A stretch of 64,000 bases of DNA from Ramlibacter agri (GTDB lineage Bacteria > Pseudomonadota > Gammaproteobacteria > Burkholderiales > Burkholderiaceae_C). Positions 34,935 through 44,798 of this stretch are shown here, in pieces. The stretch covers positions 310,001 to 374,000 of the forward strand of contig NZ_JABBFX010000003.1 of assembly GCF_012927085.1 (NCBI RefSeq), given 5' to 3'. Positions within the stretch are counted from its first letter, which is position 1; every line of letters starts with the position of its first letter. The notes beneath the pieces are model-generated. The model saw nothing but the letters and a program-made list of their open reading frames with translations, ran no database searches and was not told the DNA's origin. A program made the position numbers and the translations under genes.

Positions 34935-34963
34935 TTGAACGGTCATTCCAGAATGGCTACAGT
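34935..34963 (+). promoter_or_regulatory. tetR promoter overlapped by a 19-base operator
   Basis: Operator TTGAACGGTCATTCCAGAA at 34935-34953; the same sequence, inverted and with one change, lies at 35567-35585. Its TTGAAC also forms a -35 box, with a 17-base spacer to TACAGT (34958-34963). The ATG at 34970 follows almost at once, so the message may be leaderless. Operator over promoter implies autorepression. Confidence 0.65.
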
Positions 34964-34969
34964 CGCCGC

Positions 34970-35545
34970 ATGGCCCGACCCAAGCAGTTCGATCCCGACG
35001 ATGCCCTCGATGCCGCCGTAGCGGTGTTCCGCGACAGCGGCTACGCCGGCGCGTCCGCGGAGATGCTCACTGCGGCGATGCAGATCGGCAAGCAGAGCCT
35101 GTACAACACCTTTGGCGGCAAGTGGGCGTTGTACCTCACCGCGGTGGGGCGCTATGCGGAGCAGGAGACGGCTGCGCACCTGGAGGCGTTGAACAGCGGC
35201 GCCACGCCGCTGGCCGGGCTCGAGCAGGTGTTCAAGCGCGTGGTCGCTGAAGCCCGCACGCCCTGCCTGGGCGTCAGCTGCCTCGCCGAGTTCGGCAGCG
35301 ACAGCGAGGGTGGCGCTGACCTGCGGCCGGTCCGCGAGGCCGCCGGCAAGGTCCTGCGCACGGCGCTGGCCGCACGCATCCGCGAGGCCCAGGCGGCCGG
35401 CGATCTCTCGGCCGACACCGACGCGTTGCAGGGCGCTGGCTTCCTGGTATCCAACATCGCGGCGATCCGTCTCGCCGCGCGTGGCGGCGCCGGCGATGCG
35501 GAGCTGCGGACGCTCGCGCGGCTCGCGCTGCGGGCTCTCCAGTGA
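34970..35545 (+). CDS. TetR-family transcriptional regulator
   Basis: 191 residues. N-terminal helix-turn-helix: ALDAAVAVFRDSGYAGASAEML, with recognition part TAAMQIGKQSLYNTFGGKWALY (key piece IGKQSLYNTFGGK). C-terminal ligand domain contains CLGVSCLAEFGSD; Cys residues there could be redox- or electrophile-sensitive (inference). It lies 47 bases after the sterol-desaturase-like gene and 55 before the oxidoreductase it most likely represses; matching operators flank it. Confidence 0.93.
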   Translation: MARPKQFDPDDALDAAVAVFRDSGYAGASAEMLTAAMQIGKQSLYNTFGGKWALYLTAVGRYAEQETAAHLEALNSGATPLAGLEQVFKRVVAEARTPCLGVSCLAEFGSDSEGGADLRPVREAAGKVLRTALAARIREAQAAGDLSADTDALQGAGFLVSNIAAIRLAARGGAGDAELRTLARLALRALQ

Positions 35546-35566
35546 GCCGCCCCTTTTTTTGCCCAG

Positions 35567-35585
35567 TTCTGGAATGAACGTTCAA
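35567..35585. promoter_or_regulatory. TetR operator before the quinone oxidoreductase gene
   Basis: TTCTGGAATGAACGTTCAA, whose reverse complement TTGAACGTTCATTCCAGAA matches 18 of 19 bases of the site at 34935-34953. Contains the perfect palindrome TGAACGTTCA. It ends 15 bases before the start codon, so binding would block transcription or initiation. Confidence 0.7.
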
Positions 35586-35600
35586 AAAAGGATCCCAACG

Positions 35601-36572
35601 ATGAAAGCCATGGTGATTGCCCGCGCCGGCGGGCCGGAAGTGATCGAGCAGGTCGAGCGGCCGGAGCCGGCGCCAGGGCCGGGCCAGGTGCTGGTGGCGG
35701 TGGCGGCCGCGGGCGTCAACTTCATGGACATCGGCGTGCGCCAGGACGAGCGCTTCTGGTCCGAGTTCGCGTATCCGAAGCCGCTGGGCGTCGAGGGCGC
35801 CGGGCGCGTCCTGGCCGTGGGCGCGGGCGTGACGGAGTGGTCGCCTGGCCAGCGCGTGGCCTGGGCGTATGCGCCGGGCAGCTATGCGGAGCAGGTCGTG
35901 GTTCCGGCCGGCGCGCTCGTGGCCGTGCCGGACGGCGTCGACGATCGCACTGCGGCGGCGCTCATGATGCAAGGCCTGACGGCTAGCCATTTCGCGACCG
36001 ACTTCTACCCGGTGCAGCGCGGCGACGTCGCGCTGGTGCACGCCGCCGCGGGCGGGCTGGGCCTGCTCCTGACGCAGATCATCAAGTTGCGCGGCGGCAC
36101 GGTGATCGGCCGGGTCTCATCGGCGGACAAGGTTGCCGTGGCGAAGGAGGCCGGAGCCGACCACGTGATCGTCGACACGCAGGGCCGGTTCGCCGAAGAG
36201 GCCGTGCGCCTCTCCGGCGGCGAGGGCGTGCACGTCGTCTACGATGGCTCGGGCCCCAGGACTTTCCAGGGCTCGCTGGACGCGCTGCGCGTCTCGGGCA
36301 CTTTCTGCTGGTACGGGCCGGTGCTCGGTGCGCCGGACGCGATCGAGATCATGCGCCTGCCCAAGAGCATCAAGCTCGGATATGCGGTGTTTGCGCACCA
36401 TGTCCGCACGCCGGATCTGTTGCGCACGCGGGCAGCCCGCCTGTTCGACTGGGTGTTGTCCGGCCAGCTGCGCGTGCGCATCGGCGGCGAATACCCGCTG
36501 GCCGACGCGGCGCGCGCGCATGCCGACATGGAGAGCCGCGTGACCACCGGCAAGCTGTTGCTCATTCCCTAA
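35601..36572 (+). CDS. Quinone oxidoreductase-like alcohol dehydrogenase family protein
   Basis: 323-residue medium-chain dehydrogenase/reductase. Opening MKAMVIARAGGPEVIEQVER and GVNFMDIGVRQ are typical of QorA (NADPH:quinone reductase) members, which lack the zinc ligands. The NADPH-binding motif is VHAAAGGLGLLLTQIIKLRG. ATG at 35601 follows AAGGA. Probable substrates are quinones or reactive enones; the upstream TetR gene and its operators suggest induction by such a compound. Overlaps the convergent FUSC gene by 11 bases. Confidence 0.92.
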   Translation: MKAMVIARAGGPEVIEQVERPEPAPGPGQVLVAVAAAGVNFMDIGVRQDERFWSEFAYPKPLGVEGAGRVLAVGAGVTEWSPGQRVAWAYAPGSYAEQVVVPAGALVAVPDGVDDRTAAALMMQGLTASHFATDFYPVQRGDVALVHAAAGGLGLLLTQIIKLRGGTVIGRVSSADKVAVAKEAGADHVIVDTQGRFAEEAVRLSGGEGVHVVYDGSGPRTFQGSLDALRVSGTFCWYGPVLGAPDAIEIMRLPKSIKLGYAVFAHHVRTPDLLRTRAARLFDWVLSGQLRVRIGGEYPLADAARAHADMESRVTTGKLLLIP

Positions 36573-38505
36573 GCCGGCGAGCGATCGCGTCGACCGTCTG
36601 CAGCCAGTGGGCTGCAACGCGCTGGCGCTCCTGGCACGCCTGCGGGGTGCCCATCGCGCGGGGAGCAGACGAGGGCTTGTCTTCCAGCGCATCTGCCGCA
36701 GCCTCCAGGTTGGAGGCGACCGCGGCGGCCGATTCGCGCAGGTCCTGCGCATCGCGGAAGTCCTCCGGATATTCGGCGGCCAGGTGCAGCAGGTGCCGGA
36801 TGCAATACACCAGCACCGACAGCTGGTGCAACCGCTCGCGATGCGGCGCCTTGGCGGCCGGATAGCTGGGATGCGTCACCGGGCCGAGGGCGCGGCGCAG
36901 CGCCTGCAGCTTGCGATCGAGCGCACGCACGTCTTCGCGCGCCTCGCCGCGGCCCGGCGGTTCCAGCGCGGCGCGCAGCAGCGGCGCGGCTTCGCGCAGC
37001 AGCGCGGCGCTTTCGCGGTCGCTGTGCGATTGCGTGCGCACGGGGAACACCAGCAGCCCGCTGGCGATGCCCACGGCGGCGCCGGCCACCGTCTCCTGCA
37101 GCCGCGTCACCAGCAGGTCGGGCGTGTGTTCGCCGAGCAGCTCGTACAGCATGGCCAGCATGGCCGTCAGCAGCAGCGTGTAGAGCGGCTGCAGGCCGCT
37201 GTAGGCATAGAAGCCGGCGCCGATGAACATGAACAGCAGCACCAGCTGCAGCGCCATGTGGCCGTGCACGGCGTTGGCCAGCAGCAGGCCGAAGGTCACG
37301 CCCACGACATTGGCGAGGATGCCCTGCCAGGCTTGCGACAGCGCCTGCCCCATGCTGGTGGCGCGGGTGAAGACGACGAAGGCCGAATAGACGGCCCAAT
37401 ACCAGTGGTCGCTGGAGATCGCGTAGCCCACTGCGCTGGCGCCGAGCGCCGCCACCGCAGCCTGGCAGGCCTGGCGCTGGCTGTCGGTCAGCGCGTACCA
37501 GCGCCGGGGCGCGGCAGGCTCCGCCTTCTTGCCGGGCGGTGCCCGCTGCGGCTCGTCTTCGAGGCAGGGCAGCGGTGCTTGCCACGCCGGGGTCTCGACC
37601 AGCTCCCGCGCGGCTTGGCGGAAGCGCCAGGCCAGATCGGGGTCCGGCAGGCTGCGCGCGGCGACGCCTGCGAGCTGCATGCCATCGCCTGAAGCTTCAC
37701 CACGGACGCTGCCGTGCAGCGCCCGCAAGGCTTCCTGCAGCGGCTCGGCGTGCGGCGCTGCCTCGCTGGCGCTCGCCAGCGTCTCGGCCGCGATCTCGCC
37801 ATCCAGCAGGCGGTCGCGCAAGGTTTCGCCCGGCGCGCCGGCCACCGGCGGATCGCTGCCGAATTGCGTGAGGCGGGCGTCGATGCGCAGCGACAACGCG
37901 TTCAGCCGCGCGAGCTCGCGCCGCGCGTTCGAGCCATGCGCGAGCCTGCCAAGCAGCAGCCCGAAGCGCGCGCGCCAGGCCTGCAACTCGCTGCGCAGCT
38001 GGCGCTGCGGCGTCTCGGCGAAGGGCAGTCGCACCCCATAGGCGACGGCCGTGCCGGCGAGCAGGGCCGCCGCCGTCCAGGCCTCCTGGCCCGGCTCCAG
38101 CTTCAGCAGCAAGGCATAGAAATAGGAGAGGTAAGCCAGCGCGCCCAGTGCGGCGCCGCGCGGGCCGAAGCGCCGCGCCAGCAGGCCGGCGACGATGACC
38201 ACGGCGAAGCAGGCTGCCGCCAAGCGCGCGCTGCCGGAAGTCCACGCGGCGAGCCACATGCCGGGCAGGGCGGCCAGCGGTGAGAGCAGCAGCGTGCGTC
38301 TTTGCTGCTTCGGGCTCGGATCCTGCAGAACGACGCACGTCATCAGCGGCACCACCGCACCCGCCAGCGCGACCGACGAGGGCTGGTCCACCAGCCGCGC
38401 CAGCGGCAGCAGCACGCCGGCGGCAAGGCCGGCCGTGAACAGCGCGCGCAGGCTGCCGCGCAGGCGCTCCCAGCCCGGGTCGGAGGCGAGCAGCCGTTCC
38501 AGCAT
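36562..38505 (-). CDS. FUSC-family membrane protein (aromatic acid efflux type)
   Basis: 647 residues with the duplicated FUSC layout: a first membrane block of about six helices (20-170), a long cytoplasmic helical region (175-340), a second membrane block (350-500; YAISSDHWYWAVYSAFVVFTRATS is its hallmark, key piece HWYWAVYSAFVVF) and a C-terminal helical tail. The same layout is found in AaeB and YccS. AaeB exports p-hydroxybenzoate with AaeA; no membrane-fusion partner is encoded nearby. ATG at 38505. Confidence 0.88.
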   Translation of the reverse strand: MLERLLASDPGWERLRGSLRALFTAGLAAGVLLPLARLVDQPSSVALAGAVVPLMTCVVLQDPSPKQQRRTLLLSPLAALPGMWLAAWTSGSARLAAACFAVVIVAGLLARRFGPRGAALGALAYLSYFYALLLKLEPGQEAWTAAALLAGTAVAYGVRLPFAETPQRQLRSELQAWRARFGLLLGRLAHGSNARRELARLNALSLRIDARLTQFGSDPPVAGAPGETLRDRLLDGEIAAETLASASEAAPHAEPLQEALRALHGSVRGEASGDGMQLAGVAARSLPDPDLAWRFRQAARELVETPAWQAPLPCLEDEPQRAPPGKKAEPAAPRRWYALTDSQRQACQAAVAALGASAVGYAISSDHWYWAVYSAFVVFTRATSMGQALSQAWQGILANVVGVTFGLLLANAVHGHMALQLVLLFMFIGAGFYAYSGLQPLYTLLLTAMLAMLYELLGEHTPDLLVTRLQETVAGAAVGIASGLLVFPVRTQSHSDRESAALLREAAPLLRAALEPPGRGEAREDVRALDRKLQALRRALGPVTHPSYPAAKAPHRERLHQLSVLVYCIRHLLHLAAEYPEDFRDAQDLRESAAAVASNLEAAADALEDKPSSAPRAMGTPQACQERQRVAAHWLQTVDAIARRLRE

Positions 38506-38587
38506 TCGGCGATGCTAGGGGTGTTGCGACGCGCGCCGTGTAGGACCCAGGCCCAGCCGCCGAGTCTCGACGCCGGGGCCGCCCCGG

Positions 38588-39616
38588 CTACGACGAGCCG
38601 TCGCGGAAGGCGCCAGGCGCCACGCCCGCCCAGGCCTTGAAAGCCCGCGCGAAGCTCTTCTCGTTGCGAAAGCCCACGGCCGCCGCCACCTGCTTCACCG
38701 GCTTGCCGGTGCGATAGAGCAGGTCCCGCGCCATCTCCATGCGGACCTCGTCCTTCAGCTGCTGCAGGCTGGCGCCTTCTTCCTTCAGCTGGCGGTGCAA
38801 GGTGCGCGGCGAGACGTGCAGCATGGCCGCGATGGCTTCGGCGCTGGTGGCCTGCTCCGGCTGCGCGGCCAGCACCTGGCGCACCTGCGGCACCAGCAGG
38901 CGGTCGCGCCGGTACTGCAGCACCGTGATGCGCAGCGCCCGCTGCAGCATCTGCGCCAGCGCCTTCTCGTCGCGCCGCAGCGGCAACTGCAGGTAGGCCG
39001 CATCGAAGCGCAGCTCGGCATGCTCCGCGCCGAACTGCTGCGGCCCAGGGAACATGTGGGCATAAGCCTCGGCGTGCGGTGGGGCGGGGAAGGGCAGCCG
39101 CGTTTCGCGCAAGGGGATGCGTGAATCGATGTACCAGCAGGCCAGGCCATGGACGTTGCGCAGCAGGAAGGCCAGCACCAGCTCGCGCACGTCGGCCGGG
39201 ATGGGCCGGCGCTCCTCGGCGACGATCGCGGCCACCGGCCCGTTGACGTTGAGCGTGAGCGCGATGTCCTCGGTGAGCAGCCCGTGGTGGCGGCACCAGC
39301 GCTTGAGCGCGACGCCCAGCGTGGGCGCACCCAGCGAGGCGCGGGCCAGCATGCCGTAGCTGCCCCAGGGCAGCCGCCGGCCGTAGGCGCCCAGGCCTTC
39401 GTCGTCCAGCTCGTGCATGGCGGTGGCGGACAGGGTTTCCATCTGCCGCGCCGTCATGCGGCCGCTGGACTGGCGCAGCTGGCCTGGCGTGATCTGTACC
39501 GCCATCAGGGCCTCCTCCGGGGCCTGTCCGGCGCGCCGGTAGGCCGCCACGATCGCCCGGGCGAAGGCCATGGGCGTGGCGGCGGCGGGCAGCGGTGGGG
39601 CGGGAGCGGTGGCCAT
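38588..39616 (-). CDS. AraC-family transcriptional regulator
   Basis: 342 residues. The N-terminal part is the arabinose-binding-like domain found in OruR/ArgR-type regulators ([24 protein letters not shown] region). The C-terminal AraC helix-turn-helix pair begins at about 245: [25 protein letters not shown], then [25 protein letters not shown]. Divergent from the acyl-CoA synthetase with 103 bases between, so it is the likely regulator of the leucine-type cluster (inference). Confidence 0.93.
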   Translation of the reverse strand: MATAPAPPLPAAATPMAFARAIVAAYRRAGQAPEEALMAVQITPGQLRQSSGRMTARQMETLSATAMHELDDEGLGAYGRRLPWGSYGMLARASLGAPTLGVALKRWCRHHGLLTEDIALTLNVNGPVAAIVAEERRPIPADVRELVLAFLLRNVHGLACWYIDSRIPLRETRLPFPAPPHAEAYAHMFPGPQQFGAEHAELRFDAAYLQLPLRRDEKALAQMLQRALRITVLQYRRDRLLVPQVRQVLAAQPEQATSAEAIAAMLHVSPRTLHRQLKEEGASLQQLKDEVRMEMARDLLYRTGKPVKQVAAAVGFRNEKSFARAFKAWAGVAPGAFRDGSS

Positions 39617-39719
39617 GCCGGAACTGTGGACCAGCTTGGCAGGATTTGCAACCCGGCCAGCGCCCCGCGACGCGCCCCGCGCGACTATGCTTGTCATCCG
39701 CACCCAACGGAAGCTGAAC

Positions 39720-41393
39720 ATGCTTGACGATCCCCGCCTGGCGCAGGCCCGCGGCCCCCAGGAGCCGCCGCTGATCGAGCAGACCATCCCGGCCTTCTTC
39801 GACGCCATCGCGCAGAAGCAGCCGGACCACCCCGCGTTGGTGAGCCGGCACCAGGGCCGGCGCTACAGCTACGGCGAGCTGCGGACCGCGTCGCGCCAGC
39901 TGGCCAGCGCGCTGCTGGGCCTGGGCTTGCGCAAGGGCGACCGCATCGGCATCTGGTCCCACAACAACGCCGAATGGGTGCTGATGCAGCTGGCCACCGC
40001 GCAGGTGGGCCTGGTGCTGGTCAACATCAACCCGGCTTACCGGACGGCGGAACTGGAATACGCGCTGAACAAGGTAGGCTGCGTGGCGCTGGTGACGATG
40101 CCGCGCTTCAAGACCAGCGACTACCTGGGGATGTTGCGCGAGCTGGGCCCCGCCAAGCTGCCGCAGCTGAAGCACACGGTGTGGATCGACGTCGCCGGCC
40201 AGGGCGCGGACGAGCCCGGCATGCAGCGCTTCTCCGAGCTGCTGGCGCGCGGCAATCCGGACGATCCGCAAATCGATGAAATCGCGGCCACGTTGGCCCC
40301 AACCGACGCCATCAACATCCAGTTCACCAGCGGCACCACCGGCTTCCCCAAGGGCGCGACGCTCACCCACCGCAACATCCTGAACAACGGCTTCTTCATC
40401 GGCGAGGCGATGAAGCTGACGGCCGCGGACCGCCTGTGCATCCCGGTGCCGCTGTACCACTGCTTCGGCATGGTGCTGGGCAACCTGGCCTGCTTCACGC
40501 ACGGGTCCACCATCGTCTATCCCAACGACGCCTTCGATCCCTTGACGGTGCTGGAGACGGTGCAGGCCGAGCGCTGCACCGGGCTGCATGGCGTGCCGAC
40601 GATGTTCATCGCCGAACTCGATCACCCGCGCTTCAAGGAATTCGACCTCTCGACCTTGCGCACCGGCATCATGGCCGGCTCGCCCTGCCCGATCGAGGTG
40701 ATGAAGCGCGTGGTGCGCGACATGCACATGGAGGAGGTCACCATCGCCTACGGCATGACCGAAACCAGCCCGGTCAGCTGCCAGAGCTCCACCGACACCC
40801 CGCTGGAAAAGCGCGTGGCCACCGTGGGCCTGGTGCAGCCGCACCTGGAGGTGAAGATCGCGGACCCCGAGACCGGCAAGCCCGTCGCACCCGGCGCCAC
40901 CGGCGAGCTGTGCACGCGCGGCTACTCGGTGATGCTGGGTTACTGGGGCGACGAGGCCAAGACCCGCGAAGCCATCGACGCCGAGGGCTGGATGCACACC
41001 GGCGACTTGGCGACCATGGACGCCGAGGGCTACGTCAATATCGTCGGCCGCAGCAAGGACATGGTGATCCGCGGCGGCGAGAACATCTACCCGCGCGAGG
41101 TGGAGGAGTTCCTCTACCGCATGCCGCAGGTGCAGGACGTCCAGGTGGTGGGCGTGCCGGACCGCAAGTACGGCGAGGAGCTGTGCGCCTGGGTCATCGT
41201 CAAGCCGGGCCAGCAGCTCGCCGAGGAAGACGTGCGCAAGTTCTGCCAGGGCCAGATCGCCCACTACAAGGTGCCGCGCTACATCCGCTTCGTGGACGCC
41301 TTCCCGATGACGGTGACCGGCAAGATCCAGAAATTCAAGATCCGCGACGCGATGAAGGCCGAACTGGGCCTGCAGGAAGACAAGACGGCATGA
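39720..41393 (+). CDS. Acyl-CoA synthetase (AMP-forming)
   Basis: 557 residues. ATP + carboxylate + CoA gives acyl-CoA. The phosphate-binding loop is [20 protein letters not shown]; the adenine motif is [10 protein letters not shown]; the hinge is [24 protein letters not shown]; the C-terminal Lys is in [16 protein letters not shown] at 39720 ([12 protein letters not shown]). Its place at the head of a cluster with methylcrotonyl-CoA carboxylase suggests isovalerate or a medium-chain fatty acid as substrate. The carboxylase gene overlaps it (ATGA). Confidence 0.92.
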   Translation: MLDDPRLAQARGPQEPPLIEQTIPAFFDAIAQKQPDHPALVSRHQGRRYSYGELRTASRQLASALLGLGLRKGDRIGIWSHNNAEWVLMQLATAQVGLVLVNINPAYRTAELEYALNKVGCVALVTMPRFKTSDYLGMLRELGPAKLPQLKHTVWIDVAGQGADEPGMQRFSELLARGNPDDPQIDEIAATLAPTDAINIQFTSGTTGFPKGATLTHRNILNNGFFIGEAMKLTAADRLCIPVPLYHCFGMVLGNLACFTHGSTIVYPNDAFDPLTVLETVQAERCTGLHGVPTMFIAELDHPRFKEFDLSTLRTGIMAGSPCPIEVMKRVVRDMHMEEVTIAYGMTETSPVSCQSSTDTPLEKRVATVGLVQPHLEVKIADPETGKPVAPGATGELCTRGYSVMLGYWGDEAKTREAIDAEGWMHTGDLATMDAEGYVNIVGRSKDMVIRGGENIYPREVEEFLYRMPQVQDVQVVGVPDRKYGEELCAWVIVKPGQQLAEEDVRKFCQGQIAHYKVPRYIRFVDAFPMTVTGKIQKFKIRDAMKAELGLQEDKTA

Positions 41394-43012
41394 GCATTCT
41401 CCACACCCAACTCAACTCCCGGTCCGCGGACTTCCAGGCGAACGCGAGCGCCATGCAGGCGCTGGTGGAAGACCTGAACGCGCAAGTCGTCATGCACGCC
41501 GCCGGCGGCGGCGAAAGCGCGCGCGCCAAGCACATCGCCCGCGGCAAGCTGCTGCCGCGCGAGCGCGTGCAGATGCTGCTGGACCCGGGCACGCCCTTCC
41601 TGGAGATCGCGCCGCTGGCCGCGCACGGCATGTACCTCAATGGGCAGGGCCAGATGGACGCGCCCTGCGCGGGCTTGATCGCCGGCGTGGGGCGCGTGGC
41701 CGGCGTCGACTGCGTGATCGTGTGCAACGACGCCACGGTCAAGGGCGGCACCTACTACCCGATCACGGTCAAGAAGCACCTGCGGGCGCAGGAAGTCGCC
41801 TTCCAGAACCGCCTGCCCTGCGTCTACCTGGTGGATTCCGGTGGCGCCAACCTGCCGAACCAGGACGAGGTGTTCCCGGACCGTGATCACTTCGGCCGCA
41901 TCTTCTACAACCAGGCCAACCTGTCGGCGCAAGGCATCGCGCAGATCGCGGTGGTGATGGGCTCCTGTACCGCCGGCGGCGCCTACGTGCCGGCCATGAG
42001 CGACGAGACCATCATCGTCAAGGAGCAGGGCACCATCTTCCTGGGTGGGCCGCCGCTGGTGAAGGCCGCCACCGGCGAAGTGGTCAGCGCGGAAGACCTG
42101 GGTGGCGGCGACGTGCATACGCGCCTGTCCGGCGTGGCCGACCACCTGGCGATGAACGACGAGCATGCGCTGGCGCTGGCGCGCCAGGCCGTCGCCACGC
42201 TGAACCGGCGCAAGGAGTCGCCCGTCGAACTGCGCGCGCCGGTCGCGCCGAAGTTCGACGCCAAGGAGCTGCACGGCGTCATCCCCACGGATGCGCGCAA
42301 GCCCTTCGACGTGCGCGAGATCATCGCCCGCGTCGTCGACGGCAGCGAGTTCCACGAGTTCAAGGCGCGCTACGGCGCCACGCTGGTCTGCGGCTTCGCG
42401 CACATCGAAGGCATGCCGGTGGGCATCATCGCCAACAACGGCATCCTGTTCAGCGAGTCGGCGCAGAAGGGTGCGCACTTCATCGAGCTGTGCTGCCAGC
42501 GCAAGGTGCCGCTGGTGTTCCTGCAGAACATCACCGGCTTCATGGTGGGCCGCAAGTACGAGAACGAAGGCATCGCCCGCCACGGCGCCAAGCTGGTGAC
42601 GGCGGTGGCCACGGCCAGCGTACCGAAGTTCACCGTGATCATCGGCGGCAGCTTCGGCGCCGGCAATTACGGCATGTGCGGCCGCGCCTACTCGCCGCGC
42701 TTCCTGTGGATGTGGCCCAACGCGCGCATCTCGGTGATGGGCGGCGAACAGGCCGCGAGCGTGCTGGCGACGGTCAAGCGTGACGGCATCGAAGGGCGCG
42801 GCGGCAAGTGGAGCAGCGAAGAGGAAGCCGCATTCAAGCAGCCGCTGCTGGACCAGTTCGCCCACCAGTCGCACCCCTACTACGCCAGCGCGCGCCTGTG
42901 GGACGACGGCGTGATCGATCCGGCCGACACCCGCCGCGTGCTGGCGCTGGGCCTGTCGGCGTCCCTGAACGCGCCGATCGGCGAGCCGAAGTTCGGCGTC
43001 TTCCGCATGTAA
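41390..43012 (+). CDS. liuB: Methylcrotonyl-CoA carboxylase, carboxyltransferase (beta) subunit
   Basis: 540 residues, biotin-dependent carboxyltransferase that moves CO2 from carboxybiotin to 3-methylcrotonyl-CoA in leucine breakdown. The acyl-CoA part includes [20 protein letters not shown] and [20 protein letters not shown], which is characteristic of MccB rather than PccB. The carboxybiotin part has [20 protein letters not shown] and [16 protein letters not shown]. It pairs with the biotin subunit at 45444. Start overlaps the synthetase stop by 4 bases. Confidence 0.95.
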   Translation: MSILHTQLNSRSADFQANASAMQALVEDLNAQVVMHAAGGGESARAKHIARGKLLPRERVQMLLDPGTPFLEIAPLAAHGMYLNGQGQMDAPCAGLIAGVGRVAGVDCVIVCNDATVKGGTYYPITVKKHLRAQEVAFQNRLPCVYLVDSGGANLPNQDEVFPDRDHFGRIFYNQANLSAQGIAQIAVVMGSCTAGGAYVPAMSDETIIVKEQGTIFLGGPPLVKAATGEVVSAEDLGGGDVHTRLSGVADHLAMNDEHALALARQAVATLNRRKESPVELRAPVAPKFDAKELHGVIPTDARKPFDVREIIARVVDGSEFHEFKARYGATLVCGFAHIEGMPVGIIANNGILFSESAQKGAHFIELCCQRKVPLVFLQNITGFMVGRKYENEGIARHGAKLVTAVATASVPKFTVIIGGSFGAGNYGMCGRAYSPRFLWMWPNARISVMGGEQAASVLATVKRDGIEGRGGKWSSEEEAAFKQPLLDQFAHQSHPYYASARLWDDGVIDPADTRRVLALGLSASLNAPIGEPKFGVFRM

Positions 43013-43086
43013 GACGCGAGGGCGCAACAGAAGTGATGCATTCTGGAACGGTGCGGCCATACTGGCTCCTCCAACGAGGAGGAACC

Positions 43087-43923
43087 ATGACACGCGCACT
43101 CATTGCAATCCTGCTGGCGGCCGCCGCCGCCAGCGCCTTTGCCCGCAACGACAAGCTGTTCCTGCCCATCGAACCCGCGATGCGCAGCAACGGCACCCGC
43201 CAACTGGTCAGCCCCGACATCGTGCTGCGCTTCGGCAGCGCGAGCGCCGCGGGCGTCGACACCAGCATGGGCACCGTCGAAGTGCGCACGATCGGCGACC
43301 CGTACGCCGGCTCGAACCCGAACAACAACGGCGGCGGTGCACGCCAGCGCCAGGGCGACGACGCCACCTGCCTGGACGCCTTCCGCAAGGCGCTGCTGGA
43401 ACTGCAGCAGCGTGCCCGTTCGGCCGGCGCGGTGGCCGTGGTCGGCATCGTCAGCAACTACAACCACGTCGAGATGGACAGCCCGCAGGCCTACGAGTGC
43501 CATGCCGGCATGACGCGCGCCGTGGTGGAACTGAAGGGCCGCCTGAGCCGCATGGCGCAGCCGGTGGCCGCGCCGGTGTTGCCGCGAGCGCCGCAGGTCA
43601 TCATCGAGCAGCCGCCGGTGACGGAAGCCGTGCCGCAGCCGCGCCACATCGCGACCGGCTTTGCCGCCATCGACGATGTCGACGCCATCCCCTTCCTGGG
43701 CGATCGCGGCCGCGCGGAATACCGCAAGTGGCTGGCGCTGCCCACGCCCAAGGCCTTCGCGCTCGCGCCCAACGGCTATTTCTGGCAGACGCAGGGCGTG
43801 CGCCCCAAGGATGCGAGCCTGCCGATCGACCCGGTCGAGCGCGCGCTCGTCGGCTGCGAGCGCTCGGCAGGCATGCCGTGCAAGCTCTACGCCGTCAACG
43901 GCGCGGTCGTCTGGACCAAGTAG
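43087..43923 (+). CDS. Secreted hypothetical protein within the leucine cluster
   Basis: 278 residues, signal peptide MTRALIAILLAAAAASAFA/RN, preceded by a strong AGGAGGAA. The first half has DDATCLDAFRKALLELQQRARSAGA and HVEMDSPQAYECHAG, which resembles periplasmic proteins sometimes mis-annotated as excinuclease ATPase subunit (from memory). The second half, after a Pro-rich linker, contains YRKWLALPTPKAFALAPNGYF and CERSAGMPCKLYAVNGAVVW, a C-terminal pattern I recall from other Burkholderiales envelope proteins. Function unknown. It interrupts a metabolic operon but is on the same strand. Confidence 0.82.
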   Translation: MTRALIAILLAAAAASAFARNDKLFLPIEPAMRSNGTRQLVSPDIVLRFGSASAAGVDTSMGTVEVRTIGDPYAGSNPNNNGGGARQRQGDDATCLDAFRKALLELQQRARSAGAVAVVGIVSNYNHVEMDSPQAYECHAGMTRAVVELKGRLSRMAQPVAAPVLPRAPQVIIEQPPVTEAVPQPRHIATGFAAIDDVDAIPFLGDRGRAEYRKWLALPTPKAFALAPNGYFWQTQGVRPKDASLPIDPVERALVGCERSAGMPCKLYAVNGAVVWTK

Positions 43924-43939
43924 ACCCAAGGAGGCCAGC

Positions 43940-44713
43940 GTGCTGCAGATCACCCACGAAGGACCCATCGCGACGGTTACGCTGGACCGCCCCGACGTGC
44001 GCAACGCGTTCAACGAGGAGCTCATAGCCGGCCTGGCCCAGGCTTTCCGCGAACTCGGTGCGCGCGCGGACGTGCGCTGCATCGTGCTGGCCGCGCGCGG
44101 CCCGGCCTTCTGCGCCGGTGCCGACCTGAACTGGATGCGCAAGATGGCCGACTACACGCGCGAGGACAACCTCGCCGATGCCGGCCAGCTGGCGGAGACG
44201 CTGCGCACGCTGTACACCTGCCCCAAGCCGACGCTGGCCAAGATCCACGGCGACGTCTACGCCGGCGGCATGGGCCTGGTCGCCGCCTGCGACATCGCGG
44301 TGGCGCTGGACACCGCGCACTTCTGCCTGAGCGAGACGCGCCTGGGCCTGGTGCCCGCCACCATCAGCCCTTACGTGATCCGCGCCATGGGCGCGCGGGC
44401 GGCGCATCGCTACTTCCTGAGTGCCGAGCGCTTCACCGCCACCGAGGCGCACCGCATCGGCTTCGTGCACGAGCTGGTGAGCAGCGGCCACCTGGACGAC
44501 CGGGTGGGGGAGATCGCCAACTCGCTGGCCACGGCCGGTCCGGCGGCGGTGCGCAGCTGCAAGGAGCTGCTGCATGACGTGGCGGGCCAGGAGATCACGC
44601 CGGAGCTGATCGCGCGCACGGTGCAGGGCATCGCCGACATCCGCGCCACGCCCGAAGGCCGCGAAGGCGTCCAGTCCTTCCTGCAAAAGCGCAAGCCGAA
44701 CTGGCTGGTGTGA
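43940..44713 (+). CDS. liuC: Enoyl-CoA hydratase, methylglutaconyl-CoA hydratase-like
   Basis: 257 residues of the crotonase fold. Oxyanion loops ARGPAFCAGADLNWMRKM and GDVYAGGMGLVAACDIAVAL. The CAGADLNWM stretch is typical of the hydratase in leucine/isovalerate clusters (3-methylglutaconyl-CoA to HMG-CoA); the call rests on that motif plus neighbours MccA, MccB and HMG-CoA lyase. GTG start at 43940 is supported by AAGGAGG 5-6 bases upstream. Confidence 0.87.
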   Translation: MLQITHEGPIATVTLDRPDVRNAFNEELIAGLAQAFRELGARADVRCIVLAARGPAFCAGADLNWMRKMADYTREDNLADAGQLAETLRTLYTCPKPTLAKIHGDVYAGGMGLVAACDIAVALDTAHFCLSETRLGLVPATISPYVIRAMGARAAHRYFLSAERFTATEAHRIGFVHELVSSGHLDDRVGEIANSLATAGPAAVRSCKELLHDVAGQEITPELIARTVQGIADIRATPEGREGVQSFLQKRKPNWLV

Positions 44714-44790
44714 TGGCCCCCAGTCTCCGCACTTCGTGTCGTCGCCACCCCCCGAGGGGGCGCAATTCGCCTTGGGGCGGCCCGGCGGCG
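44714..44790 (+). repeat. GC-rich dispersed repeat with internal hairpin, copy C
   Basis: Begins directly after the hydratase stop. Holds a CCCCC-GA-GGGGG hairpin (44749-44760) and ends with ATTCGCCTTGGGGCGGCCCG, the core shared in the same plus-strand orientation with 14030-14050 and inverted at 51012-51034. I recall this type of intergenic block from Comamonadaceae genomes. Confidence 0.65.
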
Positions 44791-44798
44791 AATTGACC

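Noticed and set aside
43087..43923. Excinuclease ATPase subunit
   Set aside because: Database names of this kind circulate for similar proteins, but there is a signal peptide and no Walker motif, so it cannot be an ATPase.
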